Below, one piece after another: positions 35,123 through 45,419 of a DNA stretch of 64,000 bases (the stretch's first letter is position 1; each line of letters starts with the position of its first letter). The translations under genes and the position numbers were made by a program. Below the pieces are notes generated by a model, which was not told the origin of the DNA, did not search any database, and saw nothing but the letters and a program-made list of their open reading frames with translations. The stretch comes from Saxidomus purpurata (lineage: Eukaryota; Mollusca; Bivalvia; Venerida; Veneridae): the NCBI GenBank assembly GCA_022818135.1, contig JAFMSR010000003.1, positions 16,910,351 to 16,974,350 on the forward strand, in the 5' to 3' direction.

Positions 35123-36084
35123 CTAAACTATAAAGACTGTCAATTATTGTTTCCGTAGTAATCTCCTTCTAACTGTGTTTGTAGTAATCTATATCTTTTT
35201 ATATATGTGCTTGCTAAATGTTTGTTTCTTACAAGATTTATGCAATATCTGTACCAATAAATATTCAATTAAAGCTATCAAGAGGTCATCAGAATTACGT
35301 TATATTCTATACACGTTAAACATTAGTATATAGAATTACAGTATGGTGAATACCCGTAGTAACATAGTATTATTAGCTATGATCGTTCAAAATGTATTAA
35401 TACAATAGTTGAAACTGAATGTTTATTTAAATTGAATATTGTTGCCTTGATTCTGTTGATATCTAGTGTTAGTAAATTCTTTTATGATGAGATGGTAATT
35501 ATGTTGCAACAATTAAATGAATCTTTCATGCTTTTTAATGGACTTTGTCCCCGAGATCTTCTTTAAAATTCTGATGCAACAGTAACCTTTGTTGCATGTA
35601 CAGATAATTTTATATTCTCTTTCATCATTTTACAAAACAAAAGAGGAACATTATTTGTAATGTAATGCAGATAATACAACGGTTATGTGTTTGCATTTAT
35701 AGAGATGTGGGTGGGGTAATTCAACCCCTTAAGATCATTTAATAAAAGTAATTATTGAAGTAAATGTTATATTTTTATTGTTTGTTTCATTAAAACATTA
35801 CAAATACACAAAGGGATTGCAATTGTGACATGATCATCTTTTTCCAGGTCAAAATATAATTAGTTTTTGTTATAGATTGTCATAAGTAAGTTTAAATTCT
35901 GATTTAGACAGTGGTGACATTCGGACTAAAATTTTAGCAGTTATGCACTTGCCTCAACCTGGGACTTTTATTATATTGAAGTACAGGTATTATTGAAACA
36001 AAACAGCACAAAAGGAAAACTTTTGCAATTATGTCTAGGTTGACCCCCTTTTCAGGATACGCTGACTGGACTAATGATATAAGT
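35123..36084. other. Intergenic, nothing recognised
   Basis: AT-rich, with a GTGGGTGGGGTAATTCAACC fragment near 35706 related to the hairpin at 32874-33066. Confidence 0.5.
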
Positions 36085-36270
36085 TTCGTCGCCAGAAGCT
36101 TTTTTTGCTCAGTTCAGATAAAGATTAAAGACACTGATATACGCTACCTTAAAGTACTTCGTGACCGAATCTCCAATTCAACTGACCTAAATTCTTTTGC
36201 CTTCTATCGCTGCAAATTAGACCTCTGTTGTGATTTTCAAATTGTTCTTTGCGGGAAGTTAACCTATATG
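36085..36270. repeat. Diverged duplicate segment, first copy
   Basis: Aligns with 36510-36690: shared order of TCAG.TCA, GAAGACA/AAAGACA, AAAGTACTNCNTGACCGAAT, CTATCGC/TCATCGC and CAANTTGTTCTTT. The two copies flank the SINE-like segment at 36255-36415. Confidence 0.65.
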
Positions 36271-36415
36271 TCCTGGATATAGCGTTTAAGAAACTGTTGA
36301 TTTTCTGAAAAATCTTGCCAGGTCATATGGTCATACCCGTGACCTTCCAGCGTTCTGACGCTAGTTTGGTTAACAGGTCGCAGACCTTGGTCATTCTAGT
36401 GCGTAAGCGAATCCG
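36255..36415 (-). mobile_element. tRNA-derived SINE, copy 2 (minus)
   Basis: Homologous to 30815-31000: on the minus strand GAATGACCAAGGTCTGCGAC, GTTAACCAAACTAGCG, then a degenerate box B (GGGTATGACC), TTTTCAGAAAATCAACAG and ATATAGGTTAACTTCC. Diverged from copy 1. Confidence 0.6.
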
Positions 36416-36509
36416 ACCGCATGCGTCAGTTGTTGTTAGCCAGTGCTGAAAAAATCACCTTTTTTCTCCGTGTATAATTAACAGTTTCTATATCTTATTC
36501 AGAATCTTT

Positions 36510-36690
36510 TCTTCTGGTCAGGTCAATGTTGAAGACATTTTTATACGATAATTCAAAGTACTCCCTGACCGAATGTCAATTTCTCCAGATCGATATTCAT
36601 TTGCCGTTCATCGCAGCAAGTCCGACTCCCGTTACGGTTCTCAAGTTGTTCTTTATCAAAAAGCTGTCTAGGTACCTGGTGGTTCTAACT
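36510..36690. repeat. Diverged duplicate segment, second copy
   Basis: Second member of the pair with 36085-36270. It carries a plus-strand frame (36526-36768) that has no motif. Confidence 0.6.
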
Positions 36691-36918
36691 TTACATAGTC
36701 GTCTGTGCCTGTGGACTGATCCGTCTTCAAATTTGACAGTATCACTAAATTGTTCATATGAATTTTGAAGTAAAAATTAGTTTAAACCGTACTTTAAAAA
36801 AAAACCACATGCATTACATACTTATACAACAGCATAAAGGATTGAGTAGATACATTAATTCTAAGCTTATTTATAAACTCTCTCCGGAAGTGAAAGTTAC
36901 TGTCTGAATATCAAAAAC

Positions 36919-36954
36919 TGCAGATCATGATCTGAAATCTAATCATGATCTGCA
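36919..36954. repeat. Short hairpin with 13-bp stem
   Basis: TGCAGATCATGAT is followed after a 10-nt loop by its exact inverse ATCATGATCTGCA. No terminator role is claimed in this genome. Confidence 0.8.
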
Positions 36955-37189
36955 CCAGCCACCTAGAGAGAATCACATGTCACCAGCATGACAAGAGCTA
37001 ATCTAGTGTCGAATCAGAAATTGCCATCGGGCCAAATTTCTTTTATACATTGAGAACTACTCCTTCAAATATGAGGAGTCATAATCATAATTGTTTAAAG
37101 GTCAGGCAGGCTCATAATAAAAACTAACACTAATAACACGTTAAAGAAATTTAACCATTTTTCATTAAAAAATGAACTTTGTTGACCTC

Positions 37190-40100
37190 TTACATAGCAA
37201 GAAGTATTTTTATTGAAATACAAACGATTATCATATTCAATTTATGAGTGACCTCATTTGTAGATTGTTGGCGATAACTCGATAGCTACTTAGTGTTTTT
37301 GCATTTCATTCATAATTTTATTGACTGTTTCACTGAAAAAAGAGGATATAAGTCAGTGAACTTATTTATAGATCATTCACGATAATACGGTATTTATTCA
37401 CCATAGGTACTTGATGATTTTACATTTCATTCATAACTTTTTGACCGCATCTAAAAAAGGTTGTATTTATCAGTCACGTGGCATTAATTTCTCAGCGTTT
37501 CAAACGACTTTACTCTGATATGATATCATTTTACACTCCTCTTAATCTGTTTTCACAAGTTGGCCAAATAATAAAGTTTAAAACGTATTAGGCTTCATCG
37601 ATTTCAGTCAAAATTTAATTTTGTATTAACCACATGTACGTTCTTCGCTGAGTTTTGATTAATATTAGCGATGTCGGAAGTCGCGGCTAGAATTTGATTG
37701 ATTGTAATATTTTGCACGTTTCCTAACGTGTGTTTCACCATGTTGTGTACGATGGCTCATACAATTTCTTTCTCAAGTGACGAAATAACTTTTCGATTTG
37801 TGAAATCAGGAAATTTGCTTAAAATTGTTTCGCATACAAGACGACTGAAACGCAAAAGCGCACATCCCATGTGTGCTGCAAATTCAAAATAAATGTGCTT
37901 TCATACTTCCCTTTATGAAAACAAATGGTTCAGTCTTTTTGAAATCAAATATTCAAGTGTCAGACCGAAATGGCTTTAGTTGCAGCTTTGAAATATATCT
38001 TTTATAAACAAAACCTGTCTAGTTTGCATTTAAGCATCGACCTTTGAGAACGGTTTTGATTGAATCAGTGTTCTTTAGAACTTCAAGTAATGAATCAAAA
38101 TTATCAGGAATACTTCATAACTGCATTCAGACAGGAGGAAACATCTAAACACGATAAACATAAAACACAAAGAAAGGGCGTGAGTAGACTGACAGACAAA
38201 TTTTCTAGATTCATAAAAAAAACTGAAAACCTAATTTGAAAACTTCTCTGTTTCAATCGAAATCTATTTATTTTACATCGAATTTAGACACAAGAACCCA
38301 CACATTTCAAAAGCCTTTGTGCCATTAATGCTTCCGAGAGGTCTGACCAGTTCTTGCGCAGAAAAAAAGTTATAAAAAGCATGCTCAAGTTCCTTTGAAG
38401 GCATTCACTTTGATCAAGTACATGGCCGCACGCTATACTGTTTCAGTTAAACGAAGATTATCAATGAAACTATAATTTGTATTTCCTGTAAGACATTACT
38501 GACTGTTTCGTAAACATAATGTCATATGCGGCAAATCGAGTTCCATGAAAAATACACGGATAAAAACATAAAATTTTGTAATACAATTAATCTAATTAGC
38601 TTTTTGTGGAAATAATTGTGTACTACTGCAGTAGGCGAATTAACCCATCAAAGTAACAGATCACCAGACATACTGCAGAATAATTAACCCTCTAATTACC
38701 AGGTAATTATGTCTTCATAGTATGATAAACTCATCAGGTGTAGTTTTAGTTCCATCGACTGATAAATGAGTGCAGAAATAGCATAACCATACCGTATAAT
38801 AAGTTTGAAAGCATTTGTAGAGATGGTTCATTGCAAATACATTTAACTTTTTCATAGTAAGAACATTTTTGGATAACTATTGAAGATCAAAGAAAGTATT
38901 TTCACTTTATCTTCGTATTCATTCTTAGTCAAACCACAGGTGCACTGCTAATTGGTTCAACTACAGTTTGTCATTTTTTCAAAACGTCATCGTATGGCGT
39001 ATCATTGTGGTCAAAAGTATAACAGAATAATTAGTTCTATTAATGGAACGGTACATGTATCAGGAACTCTGAGAACCATGTCACAGTTAGAAAAGCACTA
39101 CAATTGAGTTGATTGAAAAGCATTACCATTCTCTCGACAGAAAGCACTACCATTCACACGACAGAAAAGCTCTACCATTTACTTGACAGAAAAGCACTAC
39201 TATTCATTCGGCAGAAAAGCACTTCCATTAGCTCGACTGAAAGCTCTACCTCTCACTTGACAGAAAGCACTACCGTTCACTCGACAGAAAAGGACTACCA
39301 TTCACTTGACAGAAAAGCACTACCATTCACTCGACAGAAAAGCACTACCATTCACTCGACAGAAAAGCACTACCATTCACTTGACTGAAAAACACTACAA
39401 TACACTCGTTAGAAAAGCACTACCATTCACTCGATCCGAAAAAACACTACCACATTCACTCGATATAAAAGCACTTCCATTCAGTAGATACCATTTACTC
39501 GACAGAAATGCACTTCCATTCACTCGACAGAAAAGCACTACCTTTCACTCGACAGAAAAGCGCCTTCATTCACTTAATAGAAAAGCACTACTTTTCACTC
39601 GACAGAAAAGCACTACCAATACCACTACCACATTCACTCGACAGAAAAGCACTACCTTTCACTCGACAGAAAAGCGCTTTCATTCATTCGACAGAAAAAC
39701 ACTAACATTCACTCGACAGAAAAGCACTACCGTTCACTCGACAGAAAAGCACTACCATTCACTCGACAGAAAAGCACTATCAATTACTCGACAGGTATGC
39801 ACTATTACAGGTATTCACCCGACAGAAAAGCACTACCACTCAGCAGACATAAGCTGTCGAGTAAATGGTAGTGCCCATCTTCTAAGTAGCAATGTTTGGA
39901 GAATATGCTTCCGTGTTGTATAATGAACTGGAATTATCGACAGCAGAACATTTGATATGGACTTTATAAGGATTTGTGGTATTCATTTGAAATTGTTTTT
40001 TTATTCATGGACACATGAAATTATTGCTTTATTGTATCATTTCGCATTTTTAGAACAAGCGAACTATAAGTTCTGTAAAAATGCACACCTTCTATTTGAA

Positions 40101-40435
40101 CTGAACTTCTCTACAACGGTTCAGTTATAGGGACATTTAGTTCAAAAGTATTAGTGTAATTGCATTTTCATGCCCTTTGTTATGACTGCATAAATTTCGG
40201 GTAAAATGCGTCTGTTATGAATATTAGAAACCGTAAAAAAGATGGCAACGATAAAAAGAAAACGGACTGATGAATGAAATCTGGCATCAAATTTATCATT
40301 CGGTTGATACCGAAATAGCACGATCTGATAATTGGATGCAGGGATCGGAATAAAAATGATTAACATATAAATAAAGATTTCATTCTCAGGAGAAAGCATA
40401 CCGTCAGAATGTAAAGTCTTTTATGTGGGTTATTA
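37190..40435 (+). repeat. Segmental duplication, copy 1
   Basis: The order of landmarks recurs at 45.4-48.8 kb: TTGAAATACAAACG (37213), TTGCAGCTTTGAAATATATC (37980), the ACCCATCAAAGTAACAGA block (38643-38980) and GATCTGATAATTGGA (about 40322). It is interrupted by the 25-bp minisatellite (39090-39873). No gene was found in the unit; the 64-residue frame at 37698-37892 is not conserved in copy 2. Confidence 0.8.
39090..39873 (+). repeat. 25-bp minisatellite, ~30 units
   Basis: The consensus unit is AAAAGCACTACCATTCACTC followed by GACAG. Units vary by substitutions and small indels. Since 25 is not a multiple of three and the unit has no stop in any forward frame, long open frames of 91, 205 and 65 residues arise with a 25-residue super-period; they are not evidence of a gene. 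The array ends with one unit in reverse orientation (GCTGTCGAGTAAATGGTAGT, about 39853-39872). Confidence 0.95.
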
Positions 40436-40696
40436 CCGATAACATAATGTGTGTAACTATGTGCAATTAAAAACAAAGCAACTAAAAATACACATCAATC
40501 AAAACTTCAGAAATTGAAAATAAAAATTTCTAATTTTCACCAATGGAATATAAACTTCAATGATCAACATACACATGGTAATAATAAAAATGCATTACAT
40601 CCGTTTGAATGCACGGAAAGTAAAACAACGGTATGGTTTGATATTATACAATTATAGACTAATTTTATATTGACAGAAACATTAGTCTCAAATTTT
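40436..40696. other. Spacer before the foldback
   Basis: AT-rich. An ATATTATACAATTATAGACT segment at 40642 is repeated inside the foldback (near 40868, and inverted near 41060), hinting at nested insertion. Confidence 0.5.
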
Positions 40697-41242
40697 TATA
40701 TCGTATACCTGTCATAAATACTAAATCCTGATTGGCCGATAGCACTCACGTGCTGGGTCCGCAAAAGTATGTGTAGGCCTTGAAAATGATGTGTAGACCT
40801 GCACGGATTTTAAGACGTCATTTCTGTTATATTTTCGCATGATTTTCACTACTCTTTATGAGGTATACGATATAATAATTGTAGACTAATGTTTCGGTCA
40901 ATGCATAGTTTTGCAGACCTGTGAAAAATGATATTGACATCGGACTTCGTCCTCGGTTAATATCAATTTTAACAGGTCCGCATAACTATCCTCGGTCAAT
41001 ATCAATTTTAACAGGTCCGCAAAACTATGTTTTGACCTCAAAATTAGTGTATAATTGTATAATATCGTATATCACATAAATAAAGAGTAGTGAAAATCAT
41101 GCGAAAACATAACAGAAATAACGTCTTAAAAACCGTGCAGGTCTGCACATCATTTTCCAGGTCTACACATCAGTTTGCAGACCCGGCACGTGAGCGCTAT
41201 CGGCCAATCAGGATTAAGTATTTATGACAGGTATACGATATA
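40697..41242. mobile_element. Foldback/MITE element with ~245-bp arms
   Basis: The left arm (40697-40938) and right arm (40995-41242) are inverted copies with few mismatches. Outer ends read TATATCGTATACCTGTCATA. Motifs on both arms include CCTGATTGGCCGATAGC, GATGTGTAGACCTG, TTTCGCATGATTTTCACTAC and AACAGGTCCGC. The 56-bp centre carries a tandem copy of a CCTCGGTNAATATCAATTTT unit. No coding frame. The single-stranded form would fold into a very long hairpin. Confidence 0.9.
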
Positions 41243-42119
41243 ACTGTTTGTAAATAATTGGAACGTAAGCAATAAAGAGAGGATATTAATTTTGTTTGTT
41301 TTGAGTGGCTATGGAATATATCACGACGAAAAGTGCTTCAAATTTGAAATTTTCACGAGTGCGAAGCCCGAGTGAAAATTTGAAAATTGTATCACTTTGA
41401 GATAAGACATACATATATTTTCTATTTCAATACATGCACAAGATAGCTATAGATTTTGTACATGTACTACAGAAACATGTAGATCCGGCAGACATATATC
41501 ACTACGAGATCTATACATTCATCACTGATAAAATATGAAAATATTTCTTTGAAAGAGCACAACATTTCATTAGTTATAACATACAATAAATAATTTTCAT
41601 CATTCTACGGATATAACTGATACAAGAGAAAGTAGAAAGATAACATTTGTAAATGATGCAGACGACATTTAAATGAAATGCTTTTATCATACGTTTGAAG
41701 ACGACATTTAAGTGAAATGCCTGAAACTCGCGGATTAAATAGGAAATCTGAACATGCAATGTATGTCGAGGTTATTGCGTAAACCAAAAAAGCTTACTAT
41801 AGGACTTGTTTGCAAAAACGTTAAATGCATTATTTCAAGAGTAGTACTTAATTGTTTTATCATTGATGATTATTGGATTTGAAGGCAAATCTCGTATAAT
41901 CATTCCGCTATGCATCTGTTATGTATAACATGTCAAATTTCTAGTACATGTACGAAGTTATTTATTCACTGTAAAACTTCGTGCGATGCTCGATCTAGAT
42001 GTACAGCCTACACTGATTAACAATTTGGTGACATAAAACATTCGAGTACGTAAGCGATTAAGTCAACACGGTCACTCGGTATAAACCCTTGTTATATTGA
42101 ACTACACTTTGTTGATCAT
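41243..42119. other. Intergenic, one small inverted repeat
   Basis: Around 41338-41388, CAAATTTGAAATTTTCAC and GTGAAAATTTGAAAATTG form an imperfect hairpin. The two overlapping minus-strand frames at 41574-41787 lie on a local duplication (GACGACATTTAANTGAAATG at about 41661 and 41699). Confidence 0.5.
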
Positions 42120-45100
42120 GATCTTCATTAGTCCTAAACTAAAGGGCTAACATGGTAAGAGCCAGTATAGTGATCACGCTGCATTACAGTTCGAGATTCG
42201 AGCAACGAAGGCTCAGTGTGAGGTTACGAGTGATCATAATAACGCGTCGAAGTCACATACGTTTTTCAAATGGAACAGTGAACACAAAGAACTGTTTAGG
42301 CGCGGCCTAATCGGAAAATTACCCGAGTTTAATTCACTTCTTTTTGACAGCAATACAGGTGAACAGGTTTGCATAGACCGTTTGATAAATGATTTTTCGA
42401 GACATATATGTGAAGTCGCTACACCACTATTCAAGCGTGAATACTCGAGCAATATTCCTGCTAATCTTAATACGCGTAGACAAAACGCATGGTTTGACGG
42501 AGAGTCGTAGAGCTTAAGAGCATGTATAATAGGGCTTTGCGACAATATAATAATTGTTTGTCTGAACAAAATAGGTTACATGTATGTAACCAGCGCAAGG
42601 CGTATAAGTACACAGTACGAAGAAAAAAACGTGCGTACAAAATAAAGCAAAGTAAGCAACTAATCGAGTTAAGAAAAAGTAAACCGCGGGAGTTTTGGAA
42701 ACATTTCAAAAGTAAAAGTGTAAAATGCGATACAAGCGTACCAGTTGAAGAGTTTCGAACATACTTCTCGGAACTATTTAGCAATTTAACGACCACTCTT
42801 ATAGACGAGGTTGAAGCATTTAACGATAATGACGATTTGAACATAAACGATCCTACATTCGAGGAGTTGAATCGTTTAATTACACAAGCTGAGGTGATAT
42901 CAGCTATTAAGCGCCTTAAACGCAACAAGGCTTCTTGTCCTAGCGATAACCTTCTGAACGAGTATTTTATTGAGTCGGTTGATATACTGGGAGGGCATAT
43001 TACGGATATATTCAATAACATTCTAGATGCAGGGTATTTCCCAGAAGTTTGGGCCAAGGGTTTCATCGTACCCATACACAAAAAGGGTGATAGAAGTAAT
43101 CCAAATAATTATAGGGGCATTACACTGTTAAGTAACCTAGGCGTTGTTCACGGGAGTGTTGACAGCAAGAGTAGAGGAATGGTTTTGAAAAAAATAATTT
43201 TATGTCTGACTCGCAATTTGGATTTCGCAAAGGTTACAGTACGGTTGATGCTATTTTCGCATTACACAACTTAATCGAACATGTTATTTCACAAGGTTCT
43301 CGTTTACCATGCGTCTTTGTAGACCTGCAAAAGGCTTTTGATTCCGTTTATCGCCGGGCACTGTGGTTTTAAATTATACCACTTAGGACTGGATGGTAAA
43401 GTTTTAAAAATGTTTAAAGCAATGTATTCTGTTGTAAAATCATGTGTTAAGCATTGCGATTCATATTCTGATTTTTTTGATATCTCCATTGGGTTGAGAC
43501 AAGGTCTAAATAATTCTCCGGTGCTGTTTGCACTATTCTTGGAGGACCTAGAACTGTTTTTACAAAGTAACAATACGTGCGGTTTATCTCTGTATGACAT
43601 GTGTATTATCATTCTTCTATTCGCTGACGATATGGTCATTGTTGGTAATTCAATAGAAGATTTACAAAGTAGTTTGGACAAACTCTACGAATATTGCCAG
43701 TACTGGGGTCTCCAAGTAAATACGTCTAAGACTAAAGCTGTAGTCTTCCGTAAGAGAGGTCCGATCAGCATAATGAAATATGGTATTATAACAATGAGCC
43801 ACTGGAGATAGTGAACGACTTCAATTACTTAGGGGTAGTGTTTAATTACACAGGCTCGTTTGTATTAAACAATCGTATATTGTTGGAAAAGCACTTAAAG
43901 CACTGAATGTTCTACTCTGTAACATTCGTAAATATGATATTAACCCTACGATATCACTGCAATTATTCGACTCCTTTGTAGGATCAATTTTTGAACTATG
44001 CTTGTCCGGTCTGGGGTTTTAGTAAGTCAAAGGACATAGAACGTGTACACCTAAAGTATTGCAAAGCCATATTGGGCGTGAAACAATGTACAAGTAACGC
44101 AGCTGTGTACGGAGAATTAGGCAGGTACCCGTATATATTACAAGATATGTACAAATAGTAAAGTACTGGTACAAACTGCTCAGTACCGATAATGTCATAT
44201 TGAAAAACGTATATTTGAATGCTTATATTAAGTCTGAAAATGGTGTTAATAATTGGGCAAGAAAACTCAAAATATTATTGTATGAACTGGGATTTGCTGA
44301 AGTTTGGGAGTTCCCACAAGATGTAGAATTTAAAATATTTCTACCCACTTTTAAACAAAGATTAATCGATTGTTATCATCAACAGTGGCGAGCCGACGTA
44401 AGAAATAGCAGCGTATTAACCCATCTTTTATTGTCATATTAAAGATGATTTTTCTATGGAAAAGTATCTTAACATAATCCAGTGTACAACTTTTTAGATA
44501 TAGCCTGACAAGGCTTAGAATATCAGCACACAGGCTGCGTATTGAGTCTGGAAGGTATGGTAGAAATCGTCTCCAACGTCATGAGAGAATTTGTCAATTT
44601 TGTGATCTAAACGATCTCGAAGACGAGTACCATTTCATTTTAAAGTGCAAAGCATACGAACATTTACGTAGTCAATTTGTTAAACGGTATTTTTATATCC
44701 ACCTAGTATGTTTAAATTCATGCAATTGTTACAGTCGAAAAACAAACCGATTTTGGTTAATTTATGTAAATACTTTTAAAAGCTAACAATAGACGAACTG
44801 AACTAGCTCCAAATTTGTAAGATTATATAAGTTTGATATTTAGTCTTGAGATAAATACTAAATTCATTTAATACCTAGTATTAATATTAATCAAACTAGC
44901 ATAGTACAACACATCGCTTGTTTTTTTTTTTTTTTTTTTTTATTTCAGCTCATTCTCCAGCTTGCACTATATTTTCAAATTTATTGAAAAAACTGCCACC
45001 ACATCTCATTTTTCAACTTATTATATATTTCACCTGTTCAAATTGATTGAAATGTTTCATAAGTTCAGTCTATTGACATATTTACATGTGATCTCTTTGT

Positions 45101-45232
45101 GGCCTTTATCGCTTGTAATTACGTTTCGTGACCTGTTAATATGAATTGTGAAACTTTTGTAATTTGACAATGTACCTGTATGTGTACTCGTTAAATAAAC
45201 TTTCTGTTCTGTTCTGTCTGTTCTGTTCTGCT
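42120..45232 (+). mobile_element. Non-LTR retrotransposon (LINE), 5'-truncated and mutated
   Basis: It carries, in order, the end of an endonuclease-like domain (SDHAAL near 42171), a linker (NAWFDGE, then NRALRQYNN), a reverse transcriptase and a Cys/His tail (ICQFCDLNDLEDEYHFILKC near 44590), followed by a 3' UTR with a T-run (44922-44941), AATAAA at 45194-45199 and a (TTCTG)n-type terminal repeat (45202-45232). Such short-repeat tails are known from CR1/L2-type LINEs; the clade is not assigned. The 5' end is missing most of the endonuclease. It sits within the segmental duplication between copies 1 and 2 and explains much of their spacing. Confidence 0.92.
42150..44790 (+). pseudogene. LINE reverse transcriptase, frameshifted
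   Basis: The polyprotein is readable only by moving between frames. About 42150-42507: endonuclease end and linker, with a frame change before a TAG at 42508. 42511-43140: linker and RT start (IKRLKRNKAS, FIVPIHKKGDRSNPNNYRGI). 43204-43370: DSQFGFRKGYSTVDAIFALH and VDLQKAFDSV (catalytic Asp of motif A). 43370-43800: GLRQGLNNSP (usually GLRQGDxxSP), LLFADDMVIVG (catalytic FADD) and NTSKTKAVVFRKRG. Then a shift to NEPLEIVNDFNYLGVV, another near 43865, and further blocks to 44442 and 44500-44790. At least five frameshifts plus stops make it inactive. The enzyme would have copied its own RNA at a nicked target. The long minus-strand frames at 42234-43081 and 43304-43681 are antisense shadows. Confidence 0.9.
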
Positions 45233-45419
45233 AAAACAATACCGCATCGGAAATATTTCCATTCCACTTTACAAAAATTCTCATTCAAAAGTGAAGCAGA
45301 GATGGCTCCCTCTGTTTAAAGGTCAAACAGTCCTTGTCCCTTTTTATGTTGAGTAAGCAAAACTCCCCGTAGCTTTGTTATTACATTTTGAAATACTTCA
45401 AGTGCATCTTAATATCCTG

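Noticed and set aside
39090..39873. CRISPR-like regular array
   Set aside because: Units are contiguous tandem copies without unique spacers, in eukaryotic DNA; it is a minisatellite.
39306..39923. 205-residue Thr/His/Lys-rich open frame
   Set aside because: Generated by the stop-free 25-bp minisatellite; its 25-residue periodicity follows from the DNA repeat.
42234..43081. Minus-strand frames of 111 and 204 residues
   Set aside because: Antisense shadows of the LINE; the plus strand carries the reverse-transcriptase motifs.
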